The notes below the pieces were generated by a model. That model made no database searches, had not been told where the DNA came from, and was given only the letters and a program-made list of their open reading frames with translations. From NCBI RefSeq assembly GCF_042681745.1, contig NZ_JBHUGF010000010.1, forward strand, positions 1,860,001 through 1,924,000: a stretch of DNA of 64,000 bases. The letters run 5' to 3'. The translations under genes and the position numbers were made by a program. The stretch is from Saccharibacillus nicotianae (GTDB lineage Bacteria > Bacillota > Bacilli > Paenibacillales > Paenibacillaceae). Below, piece after piece: positions 52,986-62,401 of this stretch; positions within the stretch are counted from its first letter, which is position 1, and the number at the start of each line of letters is the position of its first letter.

Positions 52986-53564
52986 TTATTTTTTCTGCTC
53001 TATCGCGTTCCAGCAACATTCCTCCACTTGCTCTATTAATTCTGCGGATAAGACCACGCCGCCAAGACGTACCGCATTATACAATTCTTTAAAAGCACCG
53101 AATACAATCGCTATTAACACAGGCGATGGCAAGGCACGAATCTTCTTTTGTTCAATACCATAATCGCAAAAAGCAAACAAACCCTGTTGTAATTGTTCAA
53201 AGGATTGCTTATTATCTGACGTCAAATACCATCCTTGCGCATGAGTCACAATAAAATGCAGACTGTTAATATCCTGTTTGGCAAAATGCACCATGCCATA
53301 AAATAAGCGTCTGAACTGTGTTCGAATATCTTCACCATCTTGATATAACTGTCCAATTGTTGCTTCTGTCAGTGCTGCTGTTCCCTGCTGGAATAAAACA
53401 TTTACCAGCGCTTCTTTATTTTCAAAATAACGATAAATCGTTCCTGCTCCTACATTGGCGGCTTCAGCAATAACAGGTACTGTTGTGCCATCAAATCCAC
53501 GATCAGCAAATAATTGAAGAGCAGCGGATAAGATCAATTCTTGTTTGCTCAACATCGCTTCCAT
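52986..53564 (-). CDS. TetR repressor of the P450 (Bm3R1/FatR-like)
   Basis: This 192-residue regulator has the helix-turn-helix ILSAALQLFADRGFDGTTVPVIAEAANVGAGTIYRYFENKEALVNVLF. It is co-transcribed with the P450 fusion, as in Bacillus bm3R1-cyp102 and fatR-cypB pairs, where fatty acids release repression. ATG 53564 follows AAGGGAG by eight bases. Its operator is the perfect palindrome about 90 bp upstream. A HAQGWYL segment lies in the ligand pocket. Confidence 0.9.
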   Translation of the reverse strand: MEAMLSKQELILSAALQLFADRGFDGTTVPVIAEAANVGAGTIYRYFENKEALVNVLFQQGTAALTEATIGQLYQDGEDIRTQFRRLFYGMVHFAKQDINSLHFIVTHAQGWYLTSDNKQSFEQLQQGLFAFCDYGIEQKKIRALPSPVLIAIVFGAFKELYNAVRLGGVVLSAELIEQVEECCWNAIEQKK

Positions 53565-53656
53565 CTTATTCACTCCCTTCTATCGTTGGCTTTCTCCATC
53601 ATCTTTTTACATCCTATTGTTATAAAAATAGCTGTTTCATTTTACTGCTTCTAATG

Positions 53657-53713
53657 CGGAATGAATATTCATTCCGTAACTATACTATAAACTTCATTAT
53701 CACTCTGTTTCAA
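53657..53713 (-). promoter_or_regulatory. Promoter and 20-bp operator of the TetR-P450 operon
   Basis: The minus-strand promoter is TTGAAA (53708-53713), 18 bp, TATAGT (53684-53689). CGGAATGAATATTCATTCCG (53657-53676) is a perfect 20-bp palindrome over the start point. From memory it equals the Bacillus megaterium Bm3R1 operator except for the two central bases (AT for CG), which strongly supports autoregulation. Confidence 0.88.
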
Positions 53714-53782
53714 CTTTGGCGCTGTGAGACCTTGAATTGCTTGCACTTTTGGCTATTCACATATATTATGTTATACCAAAAA

Positions 53783-53814
53783 AGCAGACATCGATTGTTG
53801 TCAGATGTCTGCTT
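53783..53814 (-). terminator. Acyltransferase terminator
   Basis: AGCAGACATC and GATGTCTGCT pair, with T-run on the minus strand, immediately after the acyltransferase stop. Confidence 0.8.
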
Positions 53815-53817
53815 ATT

Positions 53818-54981
53818 TTATGATGTTTTGACTTCACGCTTTTTACGTAAAGACATGCCTGTTAACCAGTGCCCATAAGGAATATACGAGATCACGTATG
53901 TTACCAGTACCGATAATACGAGTGTAAAGATCCATACTAATAACATTCTAATAGTTATATTCATTCCTGCTAATAATGATTCTTCAATTATATAACTTAC
54001 CCTTAACATCAATGCATGTGCTAAATAACCACCGTATGAGTACCGACTCAATGTGATCCATAGTTGTCGATGAACCGTACCACCTGTAGACTGAATACTC
54101 AAAGCTACCATATAGATCAACGCTAGAAAAGCAATCAAAAATAATCCCATAGCCGGTTGCAATAAGGTTAATGCTATAAAACGTCTACCGAATGGAGCTT
54201 CTGGAGGAAAATGCCCTAAAACGAGCCCTGTATAGTACACCGCAAACAACCCGCATATTACTATCACAGGAAATTTAACCCGTTTTAGAATATCCAGGAA
54301 CACATTTATATGTAATCCAGCCAAGGCACCTAATAGAAAATAAAATAAATAATAGATCACATTCCGATCAGCATACGTTGTAAAATACGCACTGATTACC
54401 GGAATATGTAACGATGTTGCTGTATCCGTAATCAAAGGTCTTGCGAATAAAATAAGCTCATATCCAGCAATTAATCCAATCATCAATAACCATGCACGTT
54501 TTCGTTGGCCATTGACCCAGGTTACTATTTTTCTAACTGCTATACGCAAAGGCGGAAACAACAAATACATCGGAATAATCATCACTATATACCATAAATG
54601 ATAACTTGATTTGCCTGTAAGCCAGAACCGAATCATAGTAGTTATCGATTCCCATAACGGATGATTATAAATACCTACCATAAACGAATAGATAACCGAC
54701 CATAACAGATAAGGCACAATAATATCTTTAAACCGTTTACGAACAAACGAGACATAATTGATTTTGCCTTCATAGTTATAAAAAAGCACCAGCCCTGTGA
54801 TGAAAATAAAGGCCGGTACTGCAAATTTGGCCGCTAATAGCAAAAGAGTAAGCCGAGCCCCATCCTCCATTTTCAATTCTGGGACTACCGAAAAATGAGC
54901 AATCGAATGCTGAAGCACGACAGCGGCAAAAGCCATACCACGCAGAATCTCGATTTCTCTTAATCTAGGTTTTTTTGTCAT
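53818..54981 (-). CDS. Membrane acyltransferase 3 family protein
   Basis: This 387-residue integral membrane protein has about ten helices. It starts LREIEILRGMAFAAVVLQHSIAHF, with the conserved RG and the catalytic-type His of the family. HLWYIVMIIPMYLLFPPLRI and WITLSRYSYGGYLAHALMLR are further conserved blocks. These enzymes transfer acyl groups to extracytoplasmic glycans or lipids; the acceptor is not evident. The C-terminus is basic. It stands alone with a good AGGAG site and terminator. Confidence 0.88.
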   Translation of the reverse strand: MTKKPRLREIEILRGMAFAAVVLQHSIAHFSVVPELKMEDGARLTLLLLAAKFAVPAFIFITGLVLFYNYEGKINYVSFVRKRFKDIIVPYLLWSVIYSFMVGIYNHPLWESITTMIRFWLTGKSSYHLWYIVMIIPMYLLFPPLRIAVRKIVTWVNGQRKRAWLLMIGLIAGYELILFARPLITDTATSLHIPVISAYFTTYADRNVIYYLFYFLLGALAGLHINVFLDILKRVKFPVIVICGLFAVYYTGLVLGHFPPEAPFGRRFIALTLLQPAMGLFLIAFLALIYMVALSIQSTGGTVHRQLWITLSRYSYGGYLAHALMLRVSYIIEESLLAGMNITIRMLLVWIFTLVLSVLVTYVISYIPYGHWLTGMSLRKKREVKTS

Positions 54982-55026
54982 AATGTACTCCTGAAGGAAT
55001 ATTCAATACTTTTTCATAAGTTAGTC

Positions 55027-55236
55027 TTATGAAGTCAGACGTGATCCACAACCCCAGCTTGCTGTATTAGACATTGTTGGTGTTGGCATACGCTGTGATT
55101 CATTTTTGGGTGATGGTGACGGTGCACCTGGAAGACGAAGTTCGTTGCGTAATTTGTTGATCCATTTACGACGATTTCTCTTTTTGTCCTTTGCAGAACC
55201 AGATGTAGGCTGAGTCAGTTTATCCTGTACGTCCAT
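55027..55236 (-). CDS. Small basic protein, 69 residues, unknown
   Basis: ATG 55236 follows AGGAGGTT. The peptide has an N-terminal polar part, a basic helix (KDKKRNRRKWINKLRNELRLPG), a Pro/Ser-rich stretch and a Cys near the end (ASWGCGSRLTS). No membrane segment. A SigB-like promoter precedes it. The upstream part of the longer open frame (to 55290) lacks a start signal. No family recognised. Confidence 0.7.
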   Translation of the reverse strand: MDVQDKLTQPTSGSAKDKKRNRRKWINKLRNELRLPGAPSPSPKNESQRMPTPTMSNTASWGCGSRLTS

Positions 55237-55278
55237 GATTATAACCTCCTCATTCGTATAGTAAAGGGAACATAATAC

Positions 55279-55302
55279 ATACCCTTTCAATGTCAGTATA
55301 AC
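55279..55302 (-). promoter_or_regulatory. SigB-like promoter of the 69-residue gene
   Basis: On the minus strand GTTATA (55297-55302), 12 bp, GGGTAT (55279-55284). The -10 is perfect; the -35 is only approximate. Confidence 0.45.
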
Positions 55303-55390
55303 GCTTCTAACGATAATCTAACAGGGCATTTATAACCTAATGCACATTTTTTTGGGAAATTCATTAGCGAATGAAGTAGAATAATGACGA

Positions 55391-55432
55391 AAAGCTTATC
55401 TCTGGCCAATATGCTGACCAAAGATAAGCTTT
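55391..55432 (-). terminator. Terminator of the YflT-like gene
   Basis: AAAGCTTATCT and AGATAAGCTTT form a perfect stem with an 18-nt loop. Confidence 0.75.
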
Positions 55433-55466
55433 ATAATATCAATCTATTTCGATAGGTTTTTATCAA

Positions 55467-56150
55467 TTATACGCCGTAACCGCCATTAGAATAAGAAGTC
55501 AATTTGTTATCTGATCCTTGACTATCATCGTTAAGACTGTCTTTATCTATTTCTTTATGCACTTTAGACGCATTTGGATCTTCCTCTGTACGTCCTACAG
55601 GTTGATCTTGTTTTGTTGTTGATTGATTCAATGTATCTTGAGTATCTGCTTGTGTGCGGTAACGTGTTTCATTCAATGTACGGTTATTGCGGAATACACC
55701 GTATACATTATCATAACGATCATCATCTTCGACTAACACAAGAATTTTGCCGTTATTCACATAACCTTCGTATTCACTAGCTTCATCTTCAGGAATACCC
55801 ATACCGATCAAACCGCCTACTAGCCCGCCTGCTCCTGCTCCAACAGCAGCGCCTGTAATTGTTGCTGCGATAGGTCCTGCCGCTAGAATCGGCCCAATAC
55901 CAGGAATTGCCAATGCTCCAAGACCTGCTAACAATCCTGCTGTTCCTCCAAGCACTCCACCTGTTGTTGCACCAGTGGCTACACCTTCAGGTGCTTTGGT
56001 ATCTGTTTCTTCTGTAATATTGCGTAACTCTTCACGATCTTTAGTAATCACAGAGATTTCATCTGTAGAAAAGCCCTGACTTTTTAATTGTTCAATAGAA
56101 TTTGAAGCTTCTTGTTCTGTATTAAATACACCTACGATTTTCTTATCCAT
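55467..56150 (-). CDS. General stress protein, YflT/GSP17M domain with glycine zipper
   Basis: 227 residues. N-terminal heat-induced stress protein YflT domain (KKIVGVFNTEQEASNSIEQLKSQGFSTDEISVITKDREEL). A central glycine-zipper hydrophobic region (GATTGGVLGGTAGLLAGLGALAIPGIGPILAAGPIAATITGAAVGAGAGGLVGGLIGMGIPEDEA) probably inserts in or contacts membrane, and the tail is acidic and disordered (EEDPNASKVHKEIDKDSLNDD). ATG follows GGGAGG. Related proteins are SigB-controlled. A GGGTAA sequence lies about 70 bp upstream without a good -35, so SigB control is uncertain. Confidence 0.85.
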   Translation of the reverse strand: MDKKIVGVFNTEQEASNSIEQLKSQGFSTDEISVITKDREELRNITEETDTKAPEGVATGATTGGVLGGTAGLLAGLGALAIPGIGPILAAGPIAATITGAAVGAGAGGLVGGLIGMGIPEDEASEYEGYVNNGKILVLVEDDDRYDNVYGVFRNNRTLNETRYRTQADTQDTLNQSTTKQDQPVGRTEEDPNASKVHKEIDKDSLNDDSQGSDNKLTSYSNGGYGV

Positions 56151-56296
56151 GTGTAATTACCTCCCGAGTATAACCTTCTTTAACCTGCTATTATAAGGTT
56201 GCTTGTGAAGTTATTACCCGCGCTTAGATATCTTCAATCGGAATCGCAAAAAAATGTATTGACAAATCTCTTTTTTTGTAGTTAGACACTTAGCAT

Positions 56297-58843
56297 TTAT
56301 AATTTACGAGGTTTTGCACGATGTGTAGGTTCCGCTGTTAACGGATCATCTGGCCAATAATGCTTGGGATATCTACCTTTTAAGTCTTTTTTTATATCGA
56401 AATAAGCATCTTGCCAAAAGCTAACCAAATCATTGGTAACTTGTACCGGTCGTCCTGCCGGTGATAATAAATATATTGTTAATGGAATATGATGACCTAA
56501 CATAGGTGTAGTGACACATCCAAATAACTCCTGTAATCTAACAGCGATAAATGGACGCTTTGGATCAGTATAGTCAATAGGAATACGTGATCCACTGGGA
56601 ACTTCGATATGTGTAGGCGCTGCTGTATCTATTGCTTGTCGTTGTTCCCAGGATAAGCGATGAAGCAATAATTCTACTGTATTCAGCTTTTTTAATTCAT
56701 GAAAACGACGGATTCCTTCTATATAAGGTAATAACCATTCATCCATTTCTGCTAATAAAGTGCTATCATCCATTGCAGGATAGTCAGGATCAAGCTGGTG
56801 CATAAAAGATATCCGCTCTCTCCATTGTATTGCAGTTTTGGTCCAGTTCAAGCTATCCAGACCTTTGCGCTGAATCGCCTTCACTATCGCTAATTGAATC
56901 TGTTCTACGGAAGGCTTAGGATCAGGTACTGATTGTAATAAAATTGCTCCTAGATAAGTATCGATTCGAGCAGATACCGATTCACGTTCTTCATCATAAT
57001 CTACTTGATGTATCGATTGAATATGATGTGCATGTAACCGACGAAGCTGTGATTCACTAACTTCGGCTGCAAGTCGAATCAGACTATCTGCTCCTGCATC
57101 ATCTAATTGTGCGGCTACAATATAAGAAGCTTTTGTTAGATAGTCCGAACGATGTGAAGACGATGCAAATGAAGCACCACGTCCCATACGCATTAGAAAT
57201 GTACCATTACCACGATTTTTAGCGATACGATCAGGATAAGCTAACGATAACAACACCCCTGTATAAGATGAGGAAAGATCATACTCAGTTGAACGATGAT
57301 CATGATATCCTTTTATCAGACGCGCTTGTTGTTCAAAACGTTGACTCCATTCTTTGATACGTTTACTAGCTGTATGATCTACTTTATAAGAAGAATGACC
57401 ATGAAGAGCCTGTACACGATGTTCCAAATCTGCACCTGCTTCATGAAAAGACAAAAGATCACGCTCCTGTAACAATGCTGCAAGATCGCAAGCTTGTTGA
57501 ACGATGCCTAAAGGAATAGCTTGAACAATCATATGAGCGAGACGAGGATGCACACGTAGCTTGGACAATTCACGTCCATGTGCTGTTATACATTTCTGTT
57601 CATCTAATGCTTCCAACTGAATAAGCAATTGACAAGCTTGGTCATGAGCAGCTTGTGGCGGCTGATCCAACCAGCTTAATTCGTTCATATTCGTTCCCCA
57701 TACAGCAATATGCAAAGCCAGCGATGTCAGATCACTTTGGACAATCTCTGGTGAACGGGTAGTAGCTAAATAAGATTGTTCTTCTTCACTCCACATACGA
57801 TAACATATACCCGCTTGTGTTCGTCCTGCTCTACCTCTACGCTGATCTGCACTATCTTGCGATACACGTTCTGTAGCTAGATGTTGCATCCCTGTACGAG
57901 CTGAAAAGACAGGAGTACGTGTCAGACCACTATCAATAACAATACGAATACCTGTTATTGTAATACTCGATTCAGCCAACGAAGTAGCTAACACTATTTT
58001 GCGTATCTTTTTTGCGGAAGAGACAATAACTTGATCTTGCTCTGATGCACTCATACCACCATGCAGAATCATCAATTCGATATGGTTGTAGATCGAGTCA
58101 ATATATGATCTACATTCTCGCTGTACAGATCGAATCTCGCGTATACCTGGCAAAAAGACTAATATATCGCCTTCATGCTCTTGTAATGCTTTTTGAATAG
58201 TAATCGCTACTTTTTTCGCCCAATCTGAATAAGGACGTTGATACATATTAAAAATCGATTCACCCTGCACATAATACGTATGCACAGGATATGTTCGGCC
58301 TGCACTCGATAATATAGGAGCATCGCCCAACAAATGTGCTACAGGCTTAGGATTCATGGTAGCCGACATTACTAATACTCTTAAATCTTCACGCAAAATA
58401 GACCTGCTCTCTATCGTTAGAGCAAGCCCTAGATCAGCGTGCAGATTCCGTTCATGAAATTCATCGAAAATAATCAAACCAATCTGTTCTAATGAAGGAT
58501 CGTGCTGTAACATCGCTGTCAAAATACCTTCGGTAACCACTTCGATGACTGTATTTTGGCTTACTTTGCTATCCAGTGCAACGCGATAGCCTACCGTTTC
58601 ACCTACTTGCTCTCCTAAAGCCGACGCCATAAAACGTGCCGCCGAAATCGCTGCTACCCGCCGGGGTTCTAACATTATAATTCGCTTTCCTTTTAGCCAG
58701 GGTTCCTGAAGTAAAGCGATTGGAATACGTGTTGTTTTCCCTGCTCCTGGTTCCGCTGTTAACACTGCTACTCCTTGTTGTTCTAAGTAGAATTTCAAGT
58801 CAGGAATCAACGCATCTACAGGTAAATGTAATAATTCAGTCAA
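56297..58843 (-). CDS. hrpB: ATP-dependent RNA helicase HrpB
   Basis: This 848-residue DExH-box helicase has motif I AEPGAGKTTRIPIALLQ (about 35), Ia LEPRRVAA, II DEFHERN, III SATMNP, VI QRRGRAGRTQAG, and the HrpB C-terminal extension (QELFGCVTTPMLG, PIDYTDPKRPFIAVRLQ and LSPAGRPVQVTNDLVSFW). The RNA substrate in Firmicutes is not established. TTG 58843 follows AAAGGAA. It stands alone. Confidence 0.94.
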   Translation of the reverse strand: MTELLHLPVDALIPDLKFYLEQQGVAVLTAEPGAGKTTRIPIALLQEPWLKGKRIIMLEPRRVAAISAARFMASALGEQVGETVGYRVALDSKVSQNTVIEVVTEGILTAMLQHDPSLEQIGLIIFDEFHERNLHADLGLALTIESRSILREDLRVLVMSATMNPKPVAHLLGDAPILSSAGRTYPVHTYYVQGESIFNMYQRPYSDWAKKVAITIQKALQEHEGDILVFLPGIREIRSVQRECRSYIDSIYNHIELMILHGGMSASEQDQVIVSSAKKIRKIVLATSLAESSITITGIRIVIDSGLTRTPVFSARTGMQHLATERVSQDSADQRRGRAGRTQAGICYRMWSEEEQSYLATTRSPEIVQSDLTSLALHIAVWGTNMNELSWLDQPPQAAHDQACQLLIQLEALDEQKCITAHGRELSKLRVHPRLAHMIVQAIPLGIVQQACDLAALLQERDLLSFHEAGADLEHRVQALHGHSSYKVDHTASKRIKEWSQRFEQQARLIKGYHDHRSTEYDLSSSYTGVLLSLAYPDRIAKNRGNGTFLMRMGRGASFASSSHRSDYLTKASYIVAAQLDDAGADSLIRLAAEVSESQLRRLHAHHIQSIHQVDYDEERESVSARIDTYLGAILLQSVPDPKPSVEQIQLAIVKAIQRKGLDSLNWTKTAIQWRERISFMHQLDPDYPAMDDSTLLAEMDEWLLPYIEGIRRFHELKKLNTVELLLHRLSWEQRQAIDTAAPTHIEVPSGSRIPIDYTDPKRPFIAVRLQELFGCVTTPMLGHHIPLTIYLLSPAGRPVQVTNDLVSFWQDAYFDIKKDLKGRYPKHYWPDDPLTAEPTHRAKPRKL

Positions 58844-59033
58844 AACATTATTCCTTTCTATAAGTGCACTATAATAAGCACTATTTTTCTACTTTGATCC
58901 ATATAAGTGTTACTATCCAAATACTGCACTTCTTCTATCTAATCAGATATTTATTCCCATCAGATCTAGTATCAAGACGACAGAACTATTGTTGATCGTT
59001 GCATTTTATATTCATTATATTCAAAAGGCTGTA

Positions 59034-59399
59034 TTAAGTTAATCGCTTACGAATTTGACTTTCATATCGTTGATAAGAGGCATTGTCTTGCAGTCCTCGC
59101 TGGCTGGTAATCAATTGTAATCGTAATGTTTTCTCATCTAACTTACGATGTAGCGCTTGTCGTTCACCCGCATGTTCACAAGCTGCAATCAGATCAGTTA
59201 ACGTCAACATCTCTTGTCGCAATCGTAATTCTTCTGGAATAATACCTGCATTTTTCATCACTTTGTAAGCTGCTCTTAATTCTTCAGGCACATGAGATAA
59301 ATCTTCCAATTCTAACGGCTCTCCTTTACCTGCCAGATCATCGAATTCTCCTTGCTGTATCGCTTCATTAATCTTCTGTTCTGCTAACCAAGATAACAT
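59034..59399 (-). CDS. DUF1992 / DnaJ-C28-like protein
   Basis: This 121-residue protein matches the DUF1992 consensus: LAEQKINEAIQQGEFDDLAGKGEPLELED and PEELRAAYKVMKNAGIIPEELRLRQEM, then a helical tail (HAGERQALHRKLDEKTLRLQ). The domain appears alone in bacteria and at the end of DNAJC28-type proteins in eukaryotes. Function unknown. A GAGGTG site precedes ATG 59399 by 12 bases. Confidence 0.88.
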   Translation of the reverse strand: MLSWLAEQKINEAIQQGEFDDLAGKGEPLELEDLSHVPEELRAAYKVMKNAGIIPEELRLRQEMLTLTDLIAACEHAGERQALHRKLDEKTLRLQLITSQRGLQDNASYQRYESQIRKRLT

Positions 59400-59527
59400 T
59401 GGATATAGTCACCTCTTTATGATTATCTTTTGATACATCATTAGTAATTTCTGCACATATCATATGATTTCATTATGTCTATCGATTTATATTATAGCGA
59501 TTTCTAGAATGACATCATAATATAACA

Positions 59528-59555
59528 AAAGAAGCTCCTTTAACAGAGCTTCTTT
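59528..59555 (-). terminator. Terminator of the SDR gene region
   Basis: AAAGAAGCTC and GAGCTTCTTT pair perfectly with an 8-nt loop. Serves the minus-strand SDR ending at 59602. Confidence 0.8.
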
Positions 59556-59601
59556 ATTATTTATAATATCATCTGGTGATCTTGAAATAGTTATCTATTT
59601 A

Positions 59602-60411
59602 TTAACACAATAGCGATTCTGCTCCATCAATCGTAATCTGTGCTCCAGTAATATGAGCCGCTTCTGGAGAAGATAAGAATGTAACTAGATCTGCTACATT
59701 GTCTGCTGAACCAGATTGCCCAGCTAACGGTTGGCGACCATTCGGGAATTCGATAGGAATAGCTATATTTCGTACCAAATCATTTAGTTCTGTACTTTGG
59801 TCGATATTTGTAGAAATTGCCCCTGGACATATTACATTCACACGTACTTTGAATTGAGCCAGTTCAAGAGCTGCCATTTTAGCAAAAGCAACTTGACCTG
59901 CTTTGGAAGTGCTATAGGCTGACATCCCAAAGCTTGCAAATGTCGTGTTACCATTAATAGAACTGGTAATTACAATACTTCCACCATTATGATCTTTCAA
60001 AAAAGGAAGCGCATACTTGATCGTTAAGAACGTACCACCTAAATTGGTATTGATCGTACGCTGCCAATCTTCAAATCCAATCTGGTCGATCGGAGCTAGC
60101 ACTCCATTAATACCTGCATTAGCGAACACGATATCAAGACCACTGAAATGCTCTGCTCCTGTCTGAATAGCGTGTTTTACTTGTTCTTCATTTGCAATAT
60201 CCATCTCAAAAGCCAATGCTGCATCAGGACGAATCGCATTTGCTTCTGCTTCTGTTTCACGTATACGTTCAAGCGATAGATCACATAAGATCACATTCGC
60301 TCCTTCAGCTACGAATTTAAGAGCAGTCGCTTTACCAATGCCAGAACCTGCTCCGGTAACCAACGCTGTTTTTCCTGCAAAGCGATGTATATTGATTGTA
60401 GATTCCATCAT
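59602..60411 (-). CDS. Short-chain dehydrogenase/reductase
   Basis: This 269-residue classical SDR has ALVTGAGSGIGKATALKFVAEGANVILCDLS (NAD-type Asp after beta-2), FANAGINGV, catalytic Ser/Tyr/Lys in VITSSINGNTTFASFGMSAYSTSKAGQ, and CPGAISTNIDQ. Two ATG codons (60411 and 60408) follow AAGGGGTGGGG. Substrate unknown. Its promoter region overlaps a long inverted repeat. Confidence 0.9.
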   Translation of the reverse strand: MMESTINIHRFAGKTALVTGAGSGIGKATALKFVAEGANVILCDLSLERIRETEAEANAIRPDAALAFEMDIANEEQVKHAIQTGAEHFSGLDIVFANAGINGVLAPIDQIGFEDWQRTINTNLGGTFLTIKYALPFLKDHNGGSIVITSSINGNTTFASFGMSAYSTSKAGQVAFAKMAALELAQFKVRVNVICPGAISTNIDQSTELNDLVRNIAIPIEFPNGRQPLAGQSGSADNVADLVTFLSSPEAAHITGAQITIDGAESLLC

Positions 60412-60521
60412 TTACCCCACCCCTTTTGAATAATTATGTATACACGCGTATTCTAACCTCGTGCTTCAACAATTTACCCAATATAGACAGCAATGGAATC
60501 ACCTTTTTTTATTTATTTACC

Positions 60522-60580
60522 AAAATCGACAATATAAAACCGAACAGCATCGTTCTGTTCGGTTTTATATTGTCGATTTT
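60522..60580. terminator. Very long perfect hairpin (26-bp stem)
   Basis: The 26-base arms 60522-60547 and 60555-60580 are perfectly complementary with a 7-nt loop; the inner end reads CCGAACAG/CTGTTCGG. It lies just after the stop of the 277-residue protein. It is probably its terminator, though the stem is unusually long. Confidence 0.7.
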
Positions 60581-60585
60581 TATTT

Positions 60586-61419
60586 TTAAGAAGGATCAGG
60601 TTGTTGTACCCAATCAAGTAACATGCGTCGCAATTGCTTTTTGTCCACAGGAACAGCAATAACCCAATCTTCATAATCTTGATTGCTCATGCGAACGATC
60701 CAATTGGTATTGTGATCTGCTAATAACACAGCTCCTTGACGTTGCCAATTGTCTTCTTCCCATTGAGAAAACTGAATTTCAGCACGCAAACTGCAATTAT
60801 GCAAGACTTTCGCAAAAATACGTGAGCCTTCTGAATCCCCTGTCATTTGAGTCAATTCCGTCGTAATTTTTTCTAAATGAATCGGTTCTTTATGATGGAA
60901 ATACTGATCAAACCACTGTTTGGAAAAAGTTAAAGCAGGCATTTCTCCGATAGCATTATTACTTAACTTCATTCGTCGTAACAATAACGTACAAGCTTTA
61001 TTCAGACTTCCGAGTTCTGTTAATGTATAACTTCCCGGTAACGTTGAAGCTTGCTTGATATCGACTACTGTCTCATGAGTAAAGTAGCTGTTTCCTTCAC
61101 GCACTTTATTCGTCGTATCTGTAGCATAAAAGTAGCGGATACAGCATCCGCGCTTGTAATTACCTACAAATTTCCCTTGCAAATAAGCATCTGGTGGATG
61201 AAGTGATATTTCATCATTACTATCTATGATTAGACATCCTTTTTGTACAAGAGATGTACTTGCTTGCTTCCATATATCAGCCAGTTCTTCGACTGTACTA
61301 TCTTGTAACGGATTATCCATTCCCATAATCTGATCAAATCCAAGGACACTGCCTAAAAAGAACAGTTCTTTGTCTGTCAACGTTATCATAGGTTCTTTGG
61401 AAGAGTTCAAAGTTAACAT
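60586..61419 (-). CDS. Unrecognised 277-residue cytoplasmic protein
   Basis: No signal peptide or membrane helix. The N-terminal third looks like a helical winged-helix-type segment (MITLTDKELFFLGSVLGFDQIMGMDNP). It contains GNYKRGCCIRYFYATD (adjacent cysteines) in the middle and a C-terminal TNWIVRMSNQDYEDWVIAVPVDKKQLRRMLLDWVQ. The overall feel is that of an EspG-like or WXG-associated two-layer protein, but I could not place it. ATG 61419 is used; its GGGAG site is 13 bases upstream. Confidence 0.7.
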   Translation of the reverse strand: MLTLNSSKEPMITLTDKELFFLGSVLGFDQIMGMDNPLQDSTVEELADIWKQASTSLVQKGCLIIDSNDEISLHPPDAYLQGKFVGNYKRGCCIRYFYATDTTNKVREGNSYFTHETVVDIKQASTLPGSYTLTELGSLNKACTLLLRRMKLSNNAIGEMPALTFSKQWFDQYFHHKEPIHLEKITTELTQMTGDSEGSRIFAKVLHNCSLRAEIQFSQWEEDNWQRQGAVLLADHNTNWIVRMSNQDYEDWVIAVPVDKKQLRRMLLDWVQQPDPS

Positions 61420-61806
61420 GTGGGTCTATCTTCTCCCTTCAATACTGACATGTGAGCTTTTATAACTATATAAAGGGCAAGGATGTATGAAAATTATACA
61501 ATAAAGGTTCTTAGTACCTATTCAAATGTAGCACTATAGGCTTAATTTTGTCAATTGTTTCGCAAAAATATTCCATTTTTACCCATATATGATTATTATA
61601 AGAAATATACTATGTAGCTTTTGTTGTACCTTCATGAACATTATGTGTCTCCTTACTAAATTAATGTTCAGGTTTTAGGTGAAAATCATGTAATTTTAAG
61701 TTTTCTTTAAGGAAAGGTGATTACAATAAAGTCAAGTTAGTCGAAAGGCTAACACAAACAACTTTTGAATTCAAATTACTTATAACAATAAACGAGGTGA
61801 TTAATA
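61420..61806. other. Intergenic region between divergent genes
   Basis: About 390 bp with no gene. It must contain the promoter of the 79-residue gene. A small hairpin GTTAG/CTAAC (61736-61753) sits about 55 bp before its start. I could not fix a promoter with confidence. Confidence 0.4.
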
Positions 61807-62046
61807 GTGAAAACGACAATTCTTTTAGAGAACAAGATGGTTCCGGTTTACTTTAACGCCGAGAATACACAACCAATGTCCAAGCTGTTAAGACTATTAC
61901 GCAGAACGATTGAACACAAAATTGTAAATGGTAAAAAAATGATCAAAACATGTCTAGATACTGTGATTAGTATTGAGGTTGTAGGTTCTGAAGCGATTTT
62001 GCATACTTATCGTGAAAGTGATACTTTAGCTTTATCGTTATACTAA
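61807..62046 (+). CDS. Small protein of unknown function, 79 residues
   Basis: GTG start seven bases after GAGGTGAT. The peptide MKTTILLENKMVPVYFNAEN continues with a basic patch (KLLRLLRRTIEHKIVNGKKMIK) and ends in an alternating hydrophobic stretch. It could be a small beta-alpha protein. No family recognised. Two hairpins follow it, the second ending in a T-run. Confidence 0.65.
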   Translation: MKTTILLENKMVPVYFNAENTQPMSKLLRLLRRTIEHKIVNGKKMIKTCLDTVISIEVVGSEAILHTYRESDTLALSLY

Positions 62047-62085
62047 AATGAAAGTGCTTTTTCTACATCCTATAGACATTACGAT

Positions 62086-62222
62086 GGGCCTAACAACGGA
62101 ACGACTCCGTATGGCCCTTTCTGTCTGAATCTTTTCTACTTACATAAATGACGTACTTGTCTATCTTAGAATCGATAATATTTATGAACAGATCATGTTC
62201 TGTAGATGTTATCGATTTTTTG
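62086..62222 (+). terminator. Two consecutive hairpins after the 79-residue gene
   Basis: First GGGCC/GGCCC with CGGA/TCCG (62086-62117); second AATCGATAA/TTATCGATT with inner GAACA/TGTTC (62170-62217) followed by a run of T. The second is an intrinsic terminator. Confidence 0.65.
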
Positions 62223-62401
62223 TATACAATTCTATAGTTTTCAACAAAAATGTCTAATAATAAATTGTTCCCCAATTAACTTTAAGTAATCTAGTGTAAT
62301 TTAAAAAGAAATATCTTTAAAGTTATTAAATTACTGAAGTGATAGTCTGTATCAAATGTATATTATGTGATATAATAGGTTTATTAAAAGAGGTGATATA
62401 G

